The notes: generated by a model from the sequence alone, not told the origin. A stretch of 64,000 bases of DNA from Rhinopomastus cyanomelas (GCA_013400115.1 VXBP01008587.1:828784-892783); one strand, 5' to 3'. Positions 23,012-35,802 are shown, counted from the first letter of the stretch. Program-made: numbers and translations.

Positions 23012-24240
23012 AAATATAGATGTTGTAGCCATATAAACTCTTACATTGGGATCCGGGCTACGTGGAAAGGTCCCTTACACTGACACATTCTGTCTACTGA
23101 TGATACTCAAACAAGAAACATCACACAGCTGGCCTTTGGACACCATTCCACCACATTAGAAAAAACCAAGCAAAAAGTGAAAAACCTGTAGAAAGCCAAG
23201 TCCATGAATGATCAGCAGATTTAATGGTCAGAAGCCTAAATTTCAAAGACATCATAGATGAGTCATAGCTAAGGACCTAATAGGTAGGTTGAGCCCAGCT
23301 CTTACAAGCTGGTTGCTCTGCTAATTAACTTCAGAGCATTTAACTCAGTGTTGACTGTATTATGTGAGTGTCAATGCCTTATCTAGATGCTGCTGGAGCC
23401 AAGCATCTATTTTATAACCTTGCGAAGCCTCCACCATTGCTCCCCAAAGCAAGCACCTCTTCTCAAGCGCCTAAGTTGTTGGTGTTCACCTTGGTTCTGC
23501 TCCTCACAGTATTTCACCGGCGCTGTGAGTACACAGGGACAGTGGTACCTCTGTGCCATGCAGTGTATTGATGAGGATGCTCCTGTACACATCATTCACC
23601 TCTTCCCAAGCAAGAGGGAAAACTCATTTCACTTTGGCTAGACCTTAGCACTGGCTAAATTCAGTCAGTAAGCAGCTCAGAAGGAGAAACACACAGTGCA
23701 AAGGGAAACCACCTGTTCAGCTGAGCAAATAATCTTTAGCAAATAATGTTTTGTACAAGATTATCCTGTTTCTCAGCTGTTGAGATGTTTACGACTGAGG
23801 TTTCAGTCATTATTTCAGTTTCTCCTCTGAACTTATTTATAAATAGCTTTACTCTTTGGTCCTGACAAGCAACCCATCACAGAAGCAGCAATGGCCATCA
23901 GTTCTTGAGAGAAACACCAGAGTGACTACTATGAGCACTGTATGGCCCTGCTTCATCACACAGAATCCCAGCCCTGTGCTAAATATCATGGTTTTAATGC
24001 AAATAACTGAGGGTGATACTCTGACAAGATTGACTCCTCCTGACTTTCACCAAGCACATACGTTTGTCTGCTTGCAGCTTCTGCTCATTTCCAGCTTATT
24101 TAACTTTTCAGGCTCTGCTTGGCACGCTGGAGATTCCTGCCAGCAGCTGATGCTGTAGACAGACCCTAGGATGAGCATTTTTTAGGGCAGCCTCTGGTCT
24201 CAGTACCTGCCAGCCTGTTCACCACTGCCTGAGCTTAGCA

Positions 24241-24610
24241 GTATCACAGTATCACAGTACTACCAAGGTTGGAAGAGACCTCATAGATCATCAAGTCCAA
24301 CCCGTTACCACAGAGCTTAAGGCTAGACCATGGCACCAAGTGCCACGTCCAATCCTGCCTTGAACAGCTCCAGGGACGGCGACTCCACCACCTCCCTGGG
24401 CAGGCCATTCCAGTGGCCAATGACTCTCTCAGTGAAGAACTTTCTCCTCACCTCAAGCTTAAATTTCCCCTGGCGCAGCTTGAGGCTGTGTCCTCTTGTT
24501 CTGGTGCTGGCTGCCTGAGAGAAGAGAGCAACCTCCTCCTGGCCATAGCCACCCCTCAGGTAGTTGTAGACAGCAACAAGGTCTCCCCTGAGCCTCCTCT
24601 TCTCCAGGCT
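24241..24610 (-). mobile_element. CR1 3' half, GTATCACAG subfamily
   Basis: Same subfamily as 7115-7541, with terminal GTATCACAGTATCACAGTAC. The ORF2 end on the minus strand reads SLEKRRLRGDLVAVYNYLRG and then RHSL-type sequence. It is the more complete of the two. Confidence 0.93.
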
Positions 24611-26250
24611 ATGCGCTAGGCTAGAGCGGTTTGGCCACTGCCACCTCCTCTGATTCATCCTCATCTCTTCCCTTGTTTTCTGCCTGCCCCAATTTTCATG
24701 TTTCTTTGCATCACCACATTCTATTGCAGAAGGGCAAGTTCTTAAACCAAGCCCCAAAAACCTGGTCAGTCCCCAGTCTATACAGCTAACCGGGCAGCAG
24801 CAGCACATGATGTCGTTTATAATTCATCCTTTGGTGTCTTGCTCTTCAAGCAACCACACAGCACCTGCTTGCCTCCAAATAAAATGCATTCCACACATCT
24901 CCCTACTAATGACTCCAGCTTCACTCTGGAGCAACACATCGCAGCGGATTAAGCACGGGACCGGAAGGCAGACGCTCCTGATCCCAGCTCATCCTCTGCT
25001 TTGCTGCATGGCCTTGAGCAAGGCGCTAACCTGTGGATAATTGTAACATCTGAACACCCAGGAGACCCCTACAACTTAATTAGTTAATGTTTGCAAAGCA
25101 CTCCAAAGACAAAAAGTGCTGTATGAATTACAATCACACACTATTGTTTTGGGGCATTTTGTTCCAAGACACATCTTTGTGAATCGTGTTTAGCAAAGTA
25201 AAATCCCAAAGTTTGAGAACTACCCTGAAATGACTGATCTTCTCAGACTGAAATTTAAATTAATTGACAAATTTAGTCTATTTTTGGGCAGACAATTACA
25301 AGAAACAATTAGGTCTAAACAGTGAGTTGAAGCTGGGAAACAGGATCTCTTAAAGCTTGCTTCTGATGGATGAAAGTGATGAAAGAGGAAGGCATCTATG
25401 AACCCACAGATAAATTCTGTTACAGTTATAAGATGAATCATGAGACTCAATGAACTTAATGATAAAACTTCTCTGCAGTTCAGTAGAGCCAGGGCTCCTT
25501 GGTTTTTTCCCAGCTTATCATGCACACAATTTAAATACTTCTCTTTAAAAGAAAACATTACTCCTAGCAATGGTGTGACAAAATATGTACTTAGGAACAA
25601 CACCCAGTACTTCAAAATTATTCAGAAGAAGCAAACAGACATCCTAATGGCAATGTGTCCTTGCTCTAGATTCATTGACTCAACAGTCATGGTAACTCAC
25701 TGTTACAGGAGAGACAGGAAAACACAGTTTTGTGTAGATCAGGCTAAAAGCACTTTCACTTTCAAATTAGCTTTCTACAGGGAACAATTTGACACTATTC
25801 CTATCTCCTAACACACTGTCACTTAAGCAACAGCATCCCTTCAAAACAGGCGGAGACGTCAATTCCTTTGTAGAAGCTGCTTTTGATTTACAATTGCTGT
25901 CCACCTGGTAGTTGCTCCTAATGATTACTGGCTGATGGGAAATCTGTTATCCTGGCAAATGTCTCTGGGACATATCCCAGCAAATTTCCACACCAAAGGT
26001 CCTAGAATGTCTTTGCACGCACAGAACAGCATCCTCTGATTTTAGTGCCCAACTGTCAACTTATTAAAAAAAACATTTCTTGGCAAAATCTCCAATCTAA
26101 AGATAATGATCAGAAAAAAATCAGACAAAGAACCTATTTAGAATGTTATAGTTCCATTTGGATAACAGAAAACAAAGGCTGCATGTTAGTGCCTTATAAA
26201 GAGCAATTCCCAAAGGTGTACAGAGCTTCTAAACTCTTGCAGTGTAAGTC

Positions 26251-26390
26251 ACAGGATTGTTTAGGTTGGGATAGACCTTCAAGATCACCAAGTCCAACCA
26301 TTAACCTAACTGCACCGAGCTCACTGATGAAGCACGTCCCTAAGCTCCATGTCCTAAACACGTTCAGGCATCGTGATTCAAGCACCTCCC
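26251..26390 (-). mobile_element. CR1 3' fragment, old
   Basis: Diverged: TTTAGGTTGGGATAGACCTT, CAAGATCACCAAGTCCAACC, then CAAGCACCTCCCTG corresponding to the conserved 3' UTR. Boundaries are approximate. Confidence 0.75.
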
Positions 26391-27879
26391 TGTACTTCTG
26401 CTTCTGTCCTTAGCCTCTGTAAATAGGTCTTACAGTGTGCATTTTCAAAGAGATAAGAGCTGCACAAGTGTGCAGGCAAAGAAGATGAGCACCTTGCTCA
26501 GGGTTTGCACTGCTAGGAGATAGTTTCTGAGTCCCACTGCATCAGGGCTGAAGAGGGATGGAAGAGCTGCCAGGCAGAAGGAATGGCACGCTGCCTCCGA
26601 GGGGGCCCTTAGGAAGTTTTATTGGTCTTCTAGGGCTCGACTAATGCCTTGTCCTTCCTTGGCTTCATAAAGATTTCTAGAGCTTATCTGAGAATTGACC
26701 CTGAATGCATGATGCTATTTTTGCTGTGCAACAAGCAGCAGCAGCGCCGGGTGTGGGGAGGCAAATCTGCTCTTTGTTGGAGAGCTGAGTGTCAAAACGA
26801 GTTTGTAAAACACACCACACACAGGCTGCAAGGCTGCTTATCATGCAAAGCTGACTGAAGTCTACACATTGCTGCAGTATTTATCATCTGAGATTAATAA
26901 ATTGTCCTTAGCCCACGCTGTGGTGAGGCACAGCAAGTGCCATGAAGTGCCGCCGGCACGAGCAGAAATCCCACCAAAGCGTCCTTCTTGAAAAAAATGC
27001 CTCTGTTTATCTATAGCTTCTCGTTATTGATTGGGTCTGCTGAACTGAAGAAGGGCTATGAAGTCATTCCAAAAGAACTACTGAAAAGTCTGGAAGCTCA
27101 GCCAACATAAAGCTAGCAGCAAGGAGGTAATTTCCCCGAGAAAAAAAACAGTCGCACTGGGTTGTTTTACAAACACGCGAACAAATTACAGTCTGTTTGC
27201 GTAAATAAGAGTGGAAGCCAAACATGTGGCTCTTAGCATCCAATTGTCACAGTTTTTGCTTAAGAATTCTTCTCCTGTAAGGCTACGATGGACTTGAAGC
27301 AGCAACACAGGCAGATGCCTTCCAGTTTCAGCAGGCGCTCCACACTGTCCTGTGACCCAGCCACCCAAGGGTGACTTCTCACACAACAAGCTTAAAAATA
27401 GCTCTGAGAAAACAACATTTCCTCCTTTAACTCTGACTAGCAGGGGTACAACCTTGGCATTGCTCAGGTTTAGATCAACAGGAACATGCTGCAGGACTCA
27501 GCATCCTCCTGTCCCTCCCGGATTCTGGCGTGCTGACCCCCCCCCGAGTCAGGCACCGCGGATGGCTGCACCCTCACCTCACACCAGAGATCTGCAGCGC
27601 TGACACGTGTCCCAGGCAGCTGTCTGCATCGTCTGCAGTCAATGGAGAGGCATGGGTGCTCACAGGATTGAGTCTCTCCTTAAATTAGACCACTAGAATA
27701 GCTCAAAAGCATTACCACCAGAGCACACCAACTGGTCAGATAACTAGCTCAGAGGCAGACACCCACATCGTGGATGTCTAACCAGGCAAGATGAATCCTG
27801 AACTTGTCCTTCCTTGGAGTCTCTCCAAGGCAAGGTATTTAAAACCTCCTTCCTCCTGGAGAATAGGTGGCAACCCACA

Positions 27880-27907
27880 AATATATATATATATATATAT
27901 ACACACA
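27880..27907. repeat. (AT)n-(AC)n microsatellite
   Basis: About ten AT units run directly into ACACACA, just left of the CR1 at 27918. Confidence 0.93.
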
Positions 27908-27917
27908 TTTATGTTGA

Positions 27918-28920
27918 CAGACTCTCAGAGTCACTGAGGCTGGAAAAGACCTCTAAGATGATCAAGCCCAGCCTATGACCTAACATCACCACATTCACCT
28001 AGACCATGGCAGTAAGTGCCACATCCAGTCTTTCCCTACACACCTCCAGAGATGGGGACTCCACCACCTCCCTGGGCAGTCCATCCCAGTGTCTGATCAC
28101 CCTTTCCATGAGGAAGGGCTTCCTAACATCCAACCTAAGCGTCCCCTGGTGCAGATTCATGCCCTGCCCTCTCATGCTGTCACTAGTTGCTTGGAAGAAG
28201 AGCCCGACCACCACCTGACTACAACTTCCCTTCAGGTAGAGAGTGATAATGTCCCCCCTGAGTCTCCCCTTCTTCAGGCTAAACAACCCCAGCTCCCTCA
28301 GCCTCTCTCCAGTCCCTTCACCAGTCTCATTTCTCTTCTCTGGACCCGCTCCAGCACCTCAATCTCTTTCTGGATGTGAGGAGCCCAGAACTGCCCCCAG
28401 TACTTGAGGTGAGGCCTCACCAGTGCCCAGTACAAGGAGAGAATTATGTCCCTACTCCTGCTGGCCACACAATTCCTGACACAAGCCAGGATGCCATTAG
28501 CTTTTCATGCCACCTGGGCACACTACTGGCTCCTTTTCAGCCGGTTGTCAACCAGTACTCCCAGGTCCCCCTATGCTGGGCTGCTCTCCAACCACTCATC
28601 CCCCAGGCTGTAGCTACAGGGGGTTATTGTGGCCAAAGTGTAGGACCCCACATTTGACCTCTGCCCATTGGCCCAGCTTGCCCAGGTCTCTCTGCAGCAT
28701 CTATCTTCCTACCTTCCATCAGATCAAACACCTCCTCCCAATCTGGTGTCATCGGCTAATTTACTAAGGGTAGACTCAATCCCCTCATCCAGGTCATCAA
28801 TAAAGACTGAACAGAGCTGGACCCAGTACCCATCCCTGGGGGACACCGCTGGTCACCAGACACCAACTGGATGCGGCACCATTCACAACCACTCTGTGTG
28901 CCCAGTCATGCAGACGGTTT
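27918..28920 (-). mobile_element. CR1 about 1 kb, older subfamily
   Basis: The tail GAGTCACTGAGGCTGGAAAA is followed by the ORF2 C-terminal region on the minus strand (LKKGRLRGDIITLY). It continues upstream through AGTGTAGGACCCCACATTTG and CATCCCTGGGGGACACCGCT, the classic interior of avian CR1. Several frame breaks make it a dead copy. Confidence 0.94.
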
Positions 28921-29048
28921 TCATATCCTGATCCAGTTTGATCATCCTCGTGCAGGGTAGTTTAAAACATGACTCAAAATCAACCAGTTCCCTTGCACCA
29001 GCCACCAGCACCTACGAACTAGGCTTTGTGCTTTGCCTAACAAAGACA

Positions 29049-29380
29049 AGATTCCAACAGCTGAAAGGGGCCTCTAAGAAGCCCAAGGAAGGACTGTTCA
29101 CGAGAGGGTGGAACAACAGGATGAGGGGTAAAGTTTTTAAGCCAGAACAGGGTAGATTTAAGCTGGATATTAAGAAGTTCTTTAATATGAGGGTGGTGGA
29201 TTGCTGGAACAGGCTGCCTGGAGAGGTAGTGGAGACTCCATCCCTCACAACATTTAAGGTCAGACTTGATGTGGCTCTGAGCAATGTTTTCTAGTTAGAG
29301 ATGCCCCTCTTCTTGTAGAGGAGTCGGACTAGATGAACTTCAGAGGTCTCCACCAACCCAGTATATCCTGTGATTCTATA
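29049..29380 (+). mobile_element. CR1 3' fragment, older subfamily
   Basis: The ORF2 end reads GWNNRMRGKVFKPEQGRFKL and then RLPGEVVETPSL. The tail is TCGGACTAGATGAACTTCAG, ending CCTGTGATTCTATA. Confidence 0.92.
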
Positions 29381-30513
29381 GCCTTGCACAAGGGCAGTCT
29401 GGTGTCGAAGGAGGGGATGCTGTCATCCCCTTGAAGGTGCCACGCTGTACTTCCAGCCAGCATACACAGAAGTTAGTTGTGAACTAGTTATCTACTCACA
29501 ACAAAGAGCTTACAAGCTCACCTGAAAAAGAGCACTGTGTGTGTGACAGCCTGTGTGTAGGGCTCTGAGGTCCAGCCTGTGTCACTCACTCAGCTTAGAC
29601 CTGTGCTTCACTGCCTACTGGCGCTGTCTTTCTACACATGCCCCTGTGCTACCAGGTCATTCAGCAGAACAGGAGATGCCATTCCATATCCTCAGAGGAA
29701 ATTCCTCTCTGCTAAGTTTAGCTGCTGAAATCGAGCACACAGGATCTCCCCTTGGAAGGCTTCAAAGGCACTTTCCTCTCTGCAACAAGGGTATGTAGAC
29801 TCTGCAGGCTGTTATTTTCAGTAGAGGGCTTTGGTGAAAGTTTAGTAGTAAGTTCATGTTAGTTACCTAAACTCAGAATAAATCCTGTCCATAAGGCACT
29901 GCATTACAGGCCAAGGAGGAAATGGATCCAGTGAAGTTGCCATAATGTGCTAACACCTCTTTCCAGCTCAGCTGCACCATGTAAGCACCATGTCTGTGAC
30001 TGAGAACCAAGTAAAGAAGACAAACTGCAGATCACAATAAAATTAGATTTTCCTAATGGGGCTTTTGAAATAAACTAACAGGTTACTGTTCAAATAAAAC
30101 CTGCAACAAGGATGAGTTGATGTTGTATTATTACATCTCTTAATTTAATTCTTAAGCTCCAGAGCCAGCGAGTAACATTCAAGACATTTAGCCTCACAAA
30201 GTATGGAATGCACTGTGGAAACACTAAAACAGGCTTTGCATGGTTTGACTAATTCTCTCAGAGAGCAGTATCTGCCTGCCAGTCGTATATTAGAAGCACT
30301 TGCTTGTGCCCCATGCTTCCTCTTTCCAGGAATTAGAGCTACTCAGTGCAAAACTGTGGAAGGTTGGTTTGGTCTTTTCATCATGTTGGCTATAAAGTGA
30401 GAAAAAAACCCCTCTGCACTTCAGAGCCTGGTGTTGTCACCCGTGAATTCAAAACACACACAAGGTCTGTCTACAGAGCAGTAGTGTCTATGGTGAAGAA
30501 ACCTCCCCTTCTT

Positions 30514-30517
<4 letters not shown>

Positions 30518-30548
<31 letters not shown>

Positions 30549-30565
30549 NNNNNNNNCCCCCCCCC
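30518..30565. repeat. Poly-C tract containing an 8-N gap
   Basis: 31 Cs (30518-30548), eight Ns (30549-30556) and nine more Cs (30557-30565). The true length is unknown. The opposite strand is poly-G, which can form G-quadruplexes and often breaks sequencing. Confidence 0.97.
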
Positions 30566-31705
30566 GATGGGGAGCATGCTAATTAAGTAAGACCCAATAC
30601 CTTCTGCCTTGCCCATAGACACCCCCTCCTCTGATTAATGGCAGTAATGGTTTGAGAATCACAGTTACTGTGCTTGACTAGAACTAGCAGGTGGCTAGTA
30701 AAAACACCAAACAAGGACTACCCCTTCAAACACAGCTTAGAAACTCCCAGTGCTTCTGACAATTGATAGCCAGGAACACAAAGCAAAACATCAAGTACTT
30801 TCAGACACCACAGTAAGACATTTAAAACACATCTGCAATAAATTACATAACAACAGCGTGGCCTGTTTTACATCCTTTCTTACTTAATGATGTCCAGGAT
30901 GCCCGCATTTTGAACCTCTCAGGTAAAAGTCATGTGTTTTGTGGGTCTAGCACAGGCTTCAGTGCCTGGAGGCTCTCGTTCTATTTCCAGCTCTGCTCCA
31001 GACCTACAGGGTGACCTTTATGCATAACCTCATTTTCCTCACCTATAAAATGGGGATATTAATACTTATTTACCTCACAGTTGGTTCCCTTCCAGCTGCT
31101 ACAGTGACTGAGCAAGCTCATGCATCTACAGAATTGCCAGTGCTCGTGATGAACTATTCCTTTTCCAAACAAGCAATGCAGACATTAAATGAAGAATGTA
31201 CTTATCCATCCAGAGAATAGAAGTACACACAAAAATAACAGCCATGGAAAAAACTCTTCCAAACCCCTCAATTATATTTCCTCTCAATGACACTGTCCTT
31301 TAGGAGAAATGTAGTTAGTTCCTATTTGGAAGCAACTGAAGTTAATTTCTTGATGCTGCTTTCAGTCAAAAAAATGTGTGGGTTTTTTTGAGTGAAAGTC
31401 TGACCTGGTCTCCCTCTGCAGAAGATACAAAACCAAAGCTCCACAGGTAAATAAAGGGGAACAAACAGTTTGAATTTAAAACTTTATCTAATAATGAGGG
31501 CAGAAAGAAGGGAAAAATGAATTGGAGAGAGTTGAGAGATACAGCCATCTCCTCCTGCAGGGGACAAAGCTTCGCAGAAGAGATGCTGGCAGGTGTGCCA
31601 GTGCCCAGCTGGGGGACAGCCCTGTGGCACCACCAAGGGCTGGTACCTTCATCAGCTGGGAACACCTTGGCAACACTCGTCTTGCTCTGGGAATACGATA
31701 CTTAC

Positions 31706-31841
31706 TCTTGTACTGCTCTGGCTATGGAGAGCGCTGTAGATCCAGTTTCATTAACGCTATCTAAGGTCACATTTGGCAGGTCGTCGTCATCACTGTCGCT
31801 TTTAATCTGTCTGGGAGAGAGGCCTCGGGGGTCCATTTGTG
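31706..31841 (-). CDS. KLF12: KLF12 internal coding exon (acidic SDSDDDD segment)
   Basis: This 136-bp exon contributes two bases, 44 codons and two bases. Joined to the exon at 42925-43462 it reads K-A-Q-M-D-P-R-G, the Ala codon being split across the junction. It then gives LSPRQIKSDSDDDDLPNVT and LDSVNETGSTALSIARAVQ. This is the acidic linker of KLF12 between the repression region and the C-terminal three C2H2 zinc fingers. The acceptor is tctttccag|CACAA; the donor is CAAGA|gtaagtat, a strong site. The next exon must start by completing a Glu codon. No zinc-finger exon was found in the remaining 31.7 kb downstream, so it should lie beyond position 1. A plus-strand open frame across 31517-31867 is only its shadow. 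Confidence 0.95.
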
Positions 31842-31960
31842 CTGGAAAGAGACATACAACGGATTAGCATGAGCGTGCCAAAGTTCATCTCACCCCAGGT
31901 CAACATCAGGGTGCACAACGCATCCACTTGCTCAGGCCGGGTGGCACCACTTGTACTGAG

Positions 31961-32073
31961 CTTCCTTCTAACCCTGACTGATTCTATGACTTGGTCTGGG
32001 TGATCCTGCTGTGTCAGGGGGATTGGACTAGATGATCTTTCGAGGTCCCTTCCAATCCCTAATGGTTCTATGA
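31961..32073 (+). mobile_element. Composite CR1 tail near KLF12 acceptor
   Basis: TTCCTTCTAACCCTGACTGATTC-type sequence ends one tail (ATTCTATGA). Then CTTGGTCTGGGTGATCCTGC opens a second, complete young tail ending GGTTCTATGA. It lies about 120 bp upstream of the exon at 31706-31841 in gene direction and is antisense to the gene. Confidence 0.85.
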
Positions 32074-32473
32074 AAGGCAACAAGTGGTGCTACAGCATTT
32101 CCACAAGCTGCAGCTTGCAGACACAAGCACTTCCCCCAGCACATGGTTATGTGAACACACACAGGCTGCACCAACCTGTTCAGCAGACCTGAAATAAAAC
32201 TGCATGAGGAATAGCAACCAAAACCTCAGTTTATCCTCTTTACTTACTCATCCTGTTCTCAGAGAGTAAAGAGAAAGGGCTACATCTGCTTTGTACACGA
32301 CAGCACATTCTGGAGTAAATCTTAGAGTCAAATGTCAAGAGCAAGCTTTGATTCTGGTATCATGAGACACCAGGCTGGGGCATGGGTCATTCCAGTCAAC
32401 TAATATTCAGGCACATGAAAAAAACCCACCCAGTTGTCCTAACTTGTGAGTCAATTTGACACCAGTGTCCATC

Positions 32474-32606
32474 TCTGAAGGATGACAACACCCCTGGGCA
32501 GTCTGTTCCAGTGCTCCGTCACCCTCACTGTGAAGAAGTTCCTTCTCATGTTGATGTGGAACCTCCTATGTTCCAGCTTACAACAATTGCCCCTCGTCCC
32601 ACAGGC
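32474..32606 (-). mobile_element. CR1 internal fragment without tail
   Basis: Only the ORF2 end and proximal 3' UTR are present (CCCCTGGGCAGTCTGTTCCA to TGTTCCAGCTTACAACAATT). The 3' terminal tail is missing. Confidence 0.85.
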
Positions 32607-33672
32607 TGAGCAAGGAAGAAAGCATGATAGATGGTCCTACAGGCACCAAGGTGAGAGAGGGAAGGAGGGGAGGAGGTTCTGCATAGTGCAGAGATTCCCC
32701 TGCACACCCTGGAGAAACCACAGTAGAACAGCCCTTCCTGATAGGAACCACAGCCTGTGGTGGCCCCACGCTGGTGTAGGGTAAAGTGTGAGGAGGAAGG
32801 AGCTAATACAGACTGACCCCAAACTCCATTCCCCATTCCTCTGTAGTGTGCCTGGAGAGGGAGGCAGAGGAGCTGAGAATGAAGGAGTGAACTTGAGCCT
32901 GGGAAAAGTGACGGTTCCACCATCCTAATCTACTTTCAATTAGCAATAAATTAAATGAATTTTTTCCATGTTGAATCCATTTTGCCTTGGATGGGAACTG
33001 GTAAGTGATCTCCCTGGTCTTTATCTTGACACCTGAGCTCTTCCACCTTATTTTCTCCCTCTGTGCTGTTGAGGAGGAGCAGCACAAGAGCAACTGGGTG
33101 GGTGTCCAGCAGCCAGGCCATCAAGCCATCAGAGTCACTGTTGTGCCACAAAGGGAGAGAAAAGGAGGACATCAAGAGATGGCTGTGTGCAGACACCACG
33201 GGACACAAATGTGACCTAGGGTAAGCCTGAAAGCAACTGAGACAGCTGCAGAGACAAACTTCAGAGGTGCCACAGAGAAGATACTCCTTCTCACCCATGA
33301 AATACCACACAGGATTTGTCACTGCTGACAGACAGCAAGAACAGCTGGAGGAGAAGAGACCAAAACTGGAGAGGTGCCTGACCCTGCAAGAGAGGAGTGA
33401 GAAGGGCACAAAAATGTGTTTAAACTGGTCAGGTAAAAGAGAGGAGCCCAAGATTACTTCTTTAAAGAGCTAAGTGCTGCAGTCTGTTAGCTTGTGCTTA
33501 CAGGGCCAGCTGTGAGCTTGAGAAAGGCAGCTGTCATCCCTGTTCAACTCCAGCTGACCACAGACTGGGACAGCAGGTACCACAGGAATCTTTCAGACAG
33601 AGGTGAGGAACAATTCAGCAGGCTTACAGCTGGAGAGCAGCTCCAAAAGCCAGTTAGGTTTCCCATTTTGCC

Positions 33673-34065
33673 AAGGACGATGAAGGAGGTGGAGCACCTC
33701 CCTGATTAGGAGAGGCTGAGGGAGCTGGGTCTCTTGAGCTTGGAGGAGACTGAGGGGTGACCTCATTAATGTCTATAAATATGTGAGAGATGGGTGTCAG
33801 GAGGATGGAGCCAGGCTCAATGTCATCTGGTGATAGGATGAGGGGCAGTGGGTGTCAACTGGAACATAGAAAGTTCCACATCAGTATGAGAAGGAACTTC
33901 TTCCCAGTGAGGGTGACAGAGCACTTGAACAGGCTGCCCAGGGTGGTTGTGGAGTCTCCTTCACTGGAGATGTTTAAGACCCACCTGGATGTGTTCCTGT
34001 GTGACTTGGTCTAGGTGGTCTTGCTGTGTCAGGGGGATTGGACTAGATGACCTTTCGAGGTCCCT
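33673..34065 (+). mobile_element. CR1 3' half lacking its last bases
   Basis: The ORF2 end (NFFPVRVTEHLNRLPRVVVE, MFKTHLDVFLCDLV) runs into the tail but stops at CCTTTCGAGGTCCCT. The terminal ATTCTATGA repeat is missing. A stop (TGATTAG) interrupts the segment near 33702. Confidence 0.92.
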
Positions 34066-35280
34066 CTACCCTCAAACAGATCAACACTCCCACTCAACAA
34101 AACAGGGACTGTTCCCATATTTTTTAATGTCAGCCCACCTATACACACTTTTTTGCCTCTCTCCCCATTTGTGACCTCTTCTCAGCTTGCCACCCTGGGT
34201 GGCTGAGGTGACTAACCAGGAGGCTGAACTTCACCATCACCAGCTGGTGCAAACCACCCTGTTCTCCTCAGCAGGGTTGCAGCAGCTGTAGGAAAAACCA
34301 GCCTTTAAAGGTATTCTCCCCCCCTTAAAGAGCCATGTGAATAACCAGCTGGCCAGAAGCCTAGCAGATATCTCCTCCTCACCCCTCACTAGAGTCTGCA
34401 GACTGCAGGACAGGATTTTTATACATTCAGGGTTCACGACTCCTACTTATGTCAACAGCTTTGACTTTCCCTTGAACGTCTAAGAACAACTGGCACCACA
34501 GTTTATAAACACCAGTGGCAGCTCATAAACACTGAATTAAGAATAATTGCTGCTCTAACAAATGTCAAACAGGGAAGAATGAAGAGATGCAGGCAAAATA
34601 TAATTTAGCAAATGAGTTGAAAAAGGTGGAGAAGTGAGTAATGGAATGTCATCAGTGAACAAGGTAGAGGAGAGCCCACAAAACACCTGCCTTCAAGCTG
34701 TACCTTGCTCTGACAAGCAAGCTCTTCCCTGAACTTAAGACCACAGGTCCAGAAGGGACCCAGGCAGGTTCCTGTACAGATCCAGAGGGGCTCATTCACT
34801 TACTAAAGCTCAGGCCATACAAACAATCTGGTTTTCTCACCCTACTCTTCCACTCCAAAGGCAAGACTTGCCCAGAGAGCTATCCAGGGGTTCGAGAAGT
34901 ATGAACGAGGCTAAGGTGAAGCAAGCAAAAAGGAACATCAGACTGATTTTGTGGGACAGAGGTGTCATTGAAAGAGCACACAGGAGCCACAGAAGCACGC
35001 TGGTAGCTGGAAAGACTGGCGAGCCAGGGGAGTTAGGTAAGAACATCGGCCAGCGCTGAAGGCTGCAAGTGGCCACGTTGCTGTTGAGAAACAAGGATTC
35101 TTTTTGCTAGAGAAAGTGCAGAGAATCGCTCTCCATGAATGGACCTAGACATGATCCCTTCTCAACATCCCCCTTGCCAGACTGTGCCAAAGAAGGACTT
35201 TCCCTTTGAGTGCTAAGAGCAAATTCACTCTCTGCTCTTGTTTTAAGGTAAGATAGCTCAAGAGAGGTTCTTCTACCCCC

Positions 35281-35802
35281 CTGCACTAGTGAGACCACAT
35301 CTGGAGTATTGCGTCCAGTTCTGGGCCACTCAGTTCAAAAAGGACACAGAGCTGCTGGAAGGAGCCCAGCATAAAACAACGAGGATGATGAAGGATGAGG
35401 AGCACCTCCCTGACGAGGAAAGGCTGAGGGAGCTGGGTCTCTTTAGCTTGGAAAAGAGGAGACTGAGGGGTGACCTCATTAATGTCTATAAATATGTGAG
35501 GGGTGGGTGTCAGGAGGATGGAGCCAGGCTCTGCTCAGTGTCATCTAGTGATAGGACGAGGGGTGTCAGCTGGAACATAGGAGGTTCCATATGAATGTGA
35601 GAAGGAACTTCTTCCCAGTGAGGGTGATAGAGCATTGGAACAGGCTGCCCAGGGGAGTTGTGGAGTCTCCTTCACTGGAGACATTTAAGACTCACCTGGA
35701 TGTGTTCCTGTGCCACTTGGTCTAGGTGGTCCTGCTGTGGTAGGGGTACTGGACTAGATGATCTTTTGAGGTCCCTTCCAGTCCCTAATGATTCTATGAT
35801 TG
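35281..35802 (+). mobile_element. CR1 3' half, young subfamily
   Basis: The open segment MRPHLEYCVQFWATQFKKDT and LFSLEKRRLRGDLINVYKYV is followed by the full 3' UTR and tail ending ATTCTATGATTGTA. It is 5'-truncated at the PHLEYC segment. Confidence 0.94.

Larger units (their letters stand above)
1..31705 (-). other. KLF12: KLF12 intron downstream of the acidic exon (partial)
   Basis: The donor gtaagtat is at 31705-31698 and the intron continues past position 1. No acceptor followed by the KLF12 zinc-finger coding sequence was recognised. CR1-free stretches over 300 bp with no recognised content are: 117-1913, 2550-3068, 3128-4364, 5835-6631, 6751-7114, 7542-8326, 8837-9260, 10185-11864, 12591-13348, 13428-15582, 15961-17026, 17105-17962, 18606-20166, 20750-22579, 23012-24240, 24611-26250, 26391-27917 and 29381-31705. 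The exceptions inside them are the simple repeats and candidate blocks listed separately. Short open frames there look like chance. Confidence 0.88.

Noticed and set aside
25220..25615. 131-codon minus-strand frame with hydrophobic ends
   Set aside because: AT-rich sequence yields Leu/Phe/Ser-rich chance frames. There is no motif, and no neighbouring signals.
1..31705. KLF12 zinc-finger exon
   Set aside because: I looked on the minus strand for the C2H2 linker and for the conserved arginine-rich segment before the fingers and found neither; the exon presumably lies beyond position 1.
31517..31867. Plus-strand 116-codon frame
   Set aside because: It is the antisense shadow of the conserved KLF12 exon at 31706-31841.
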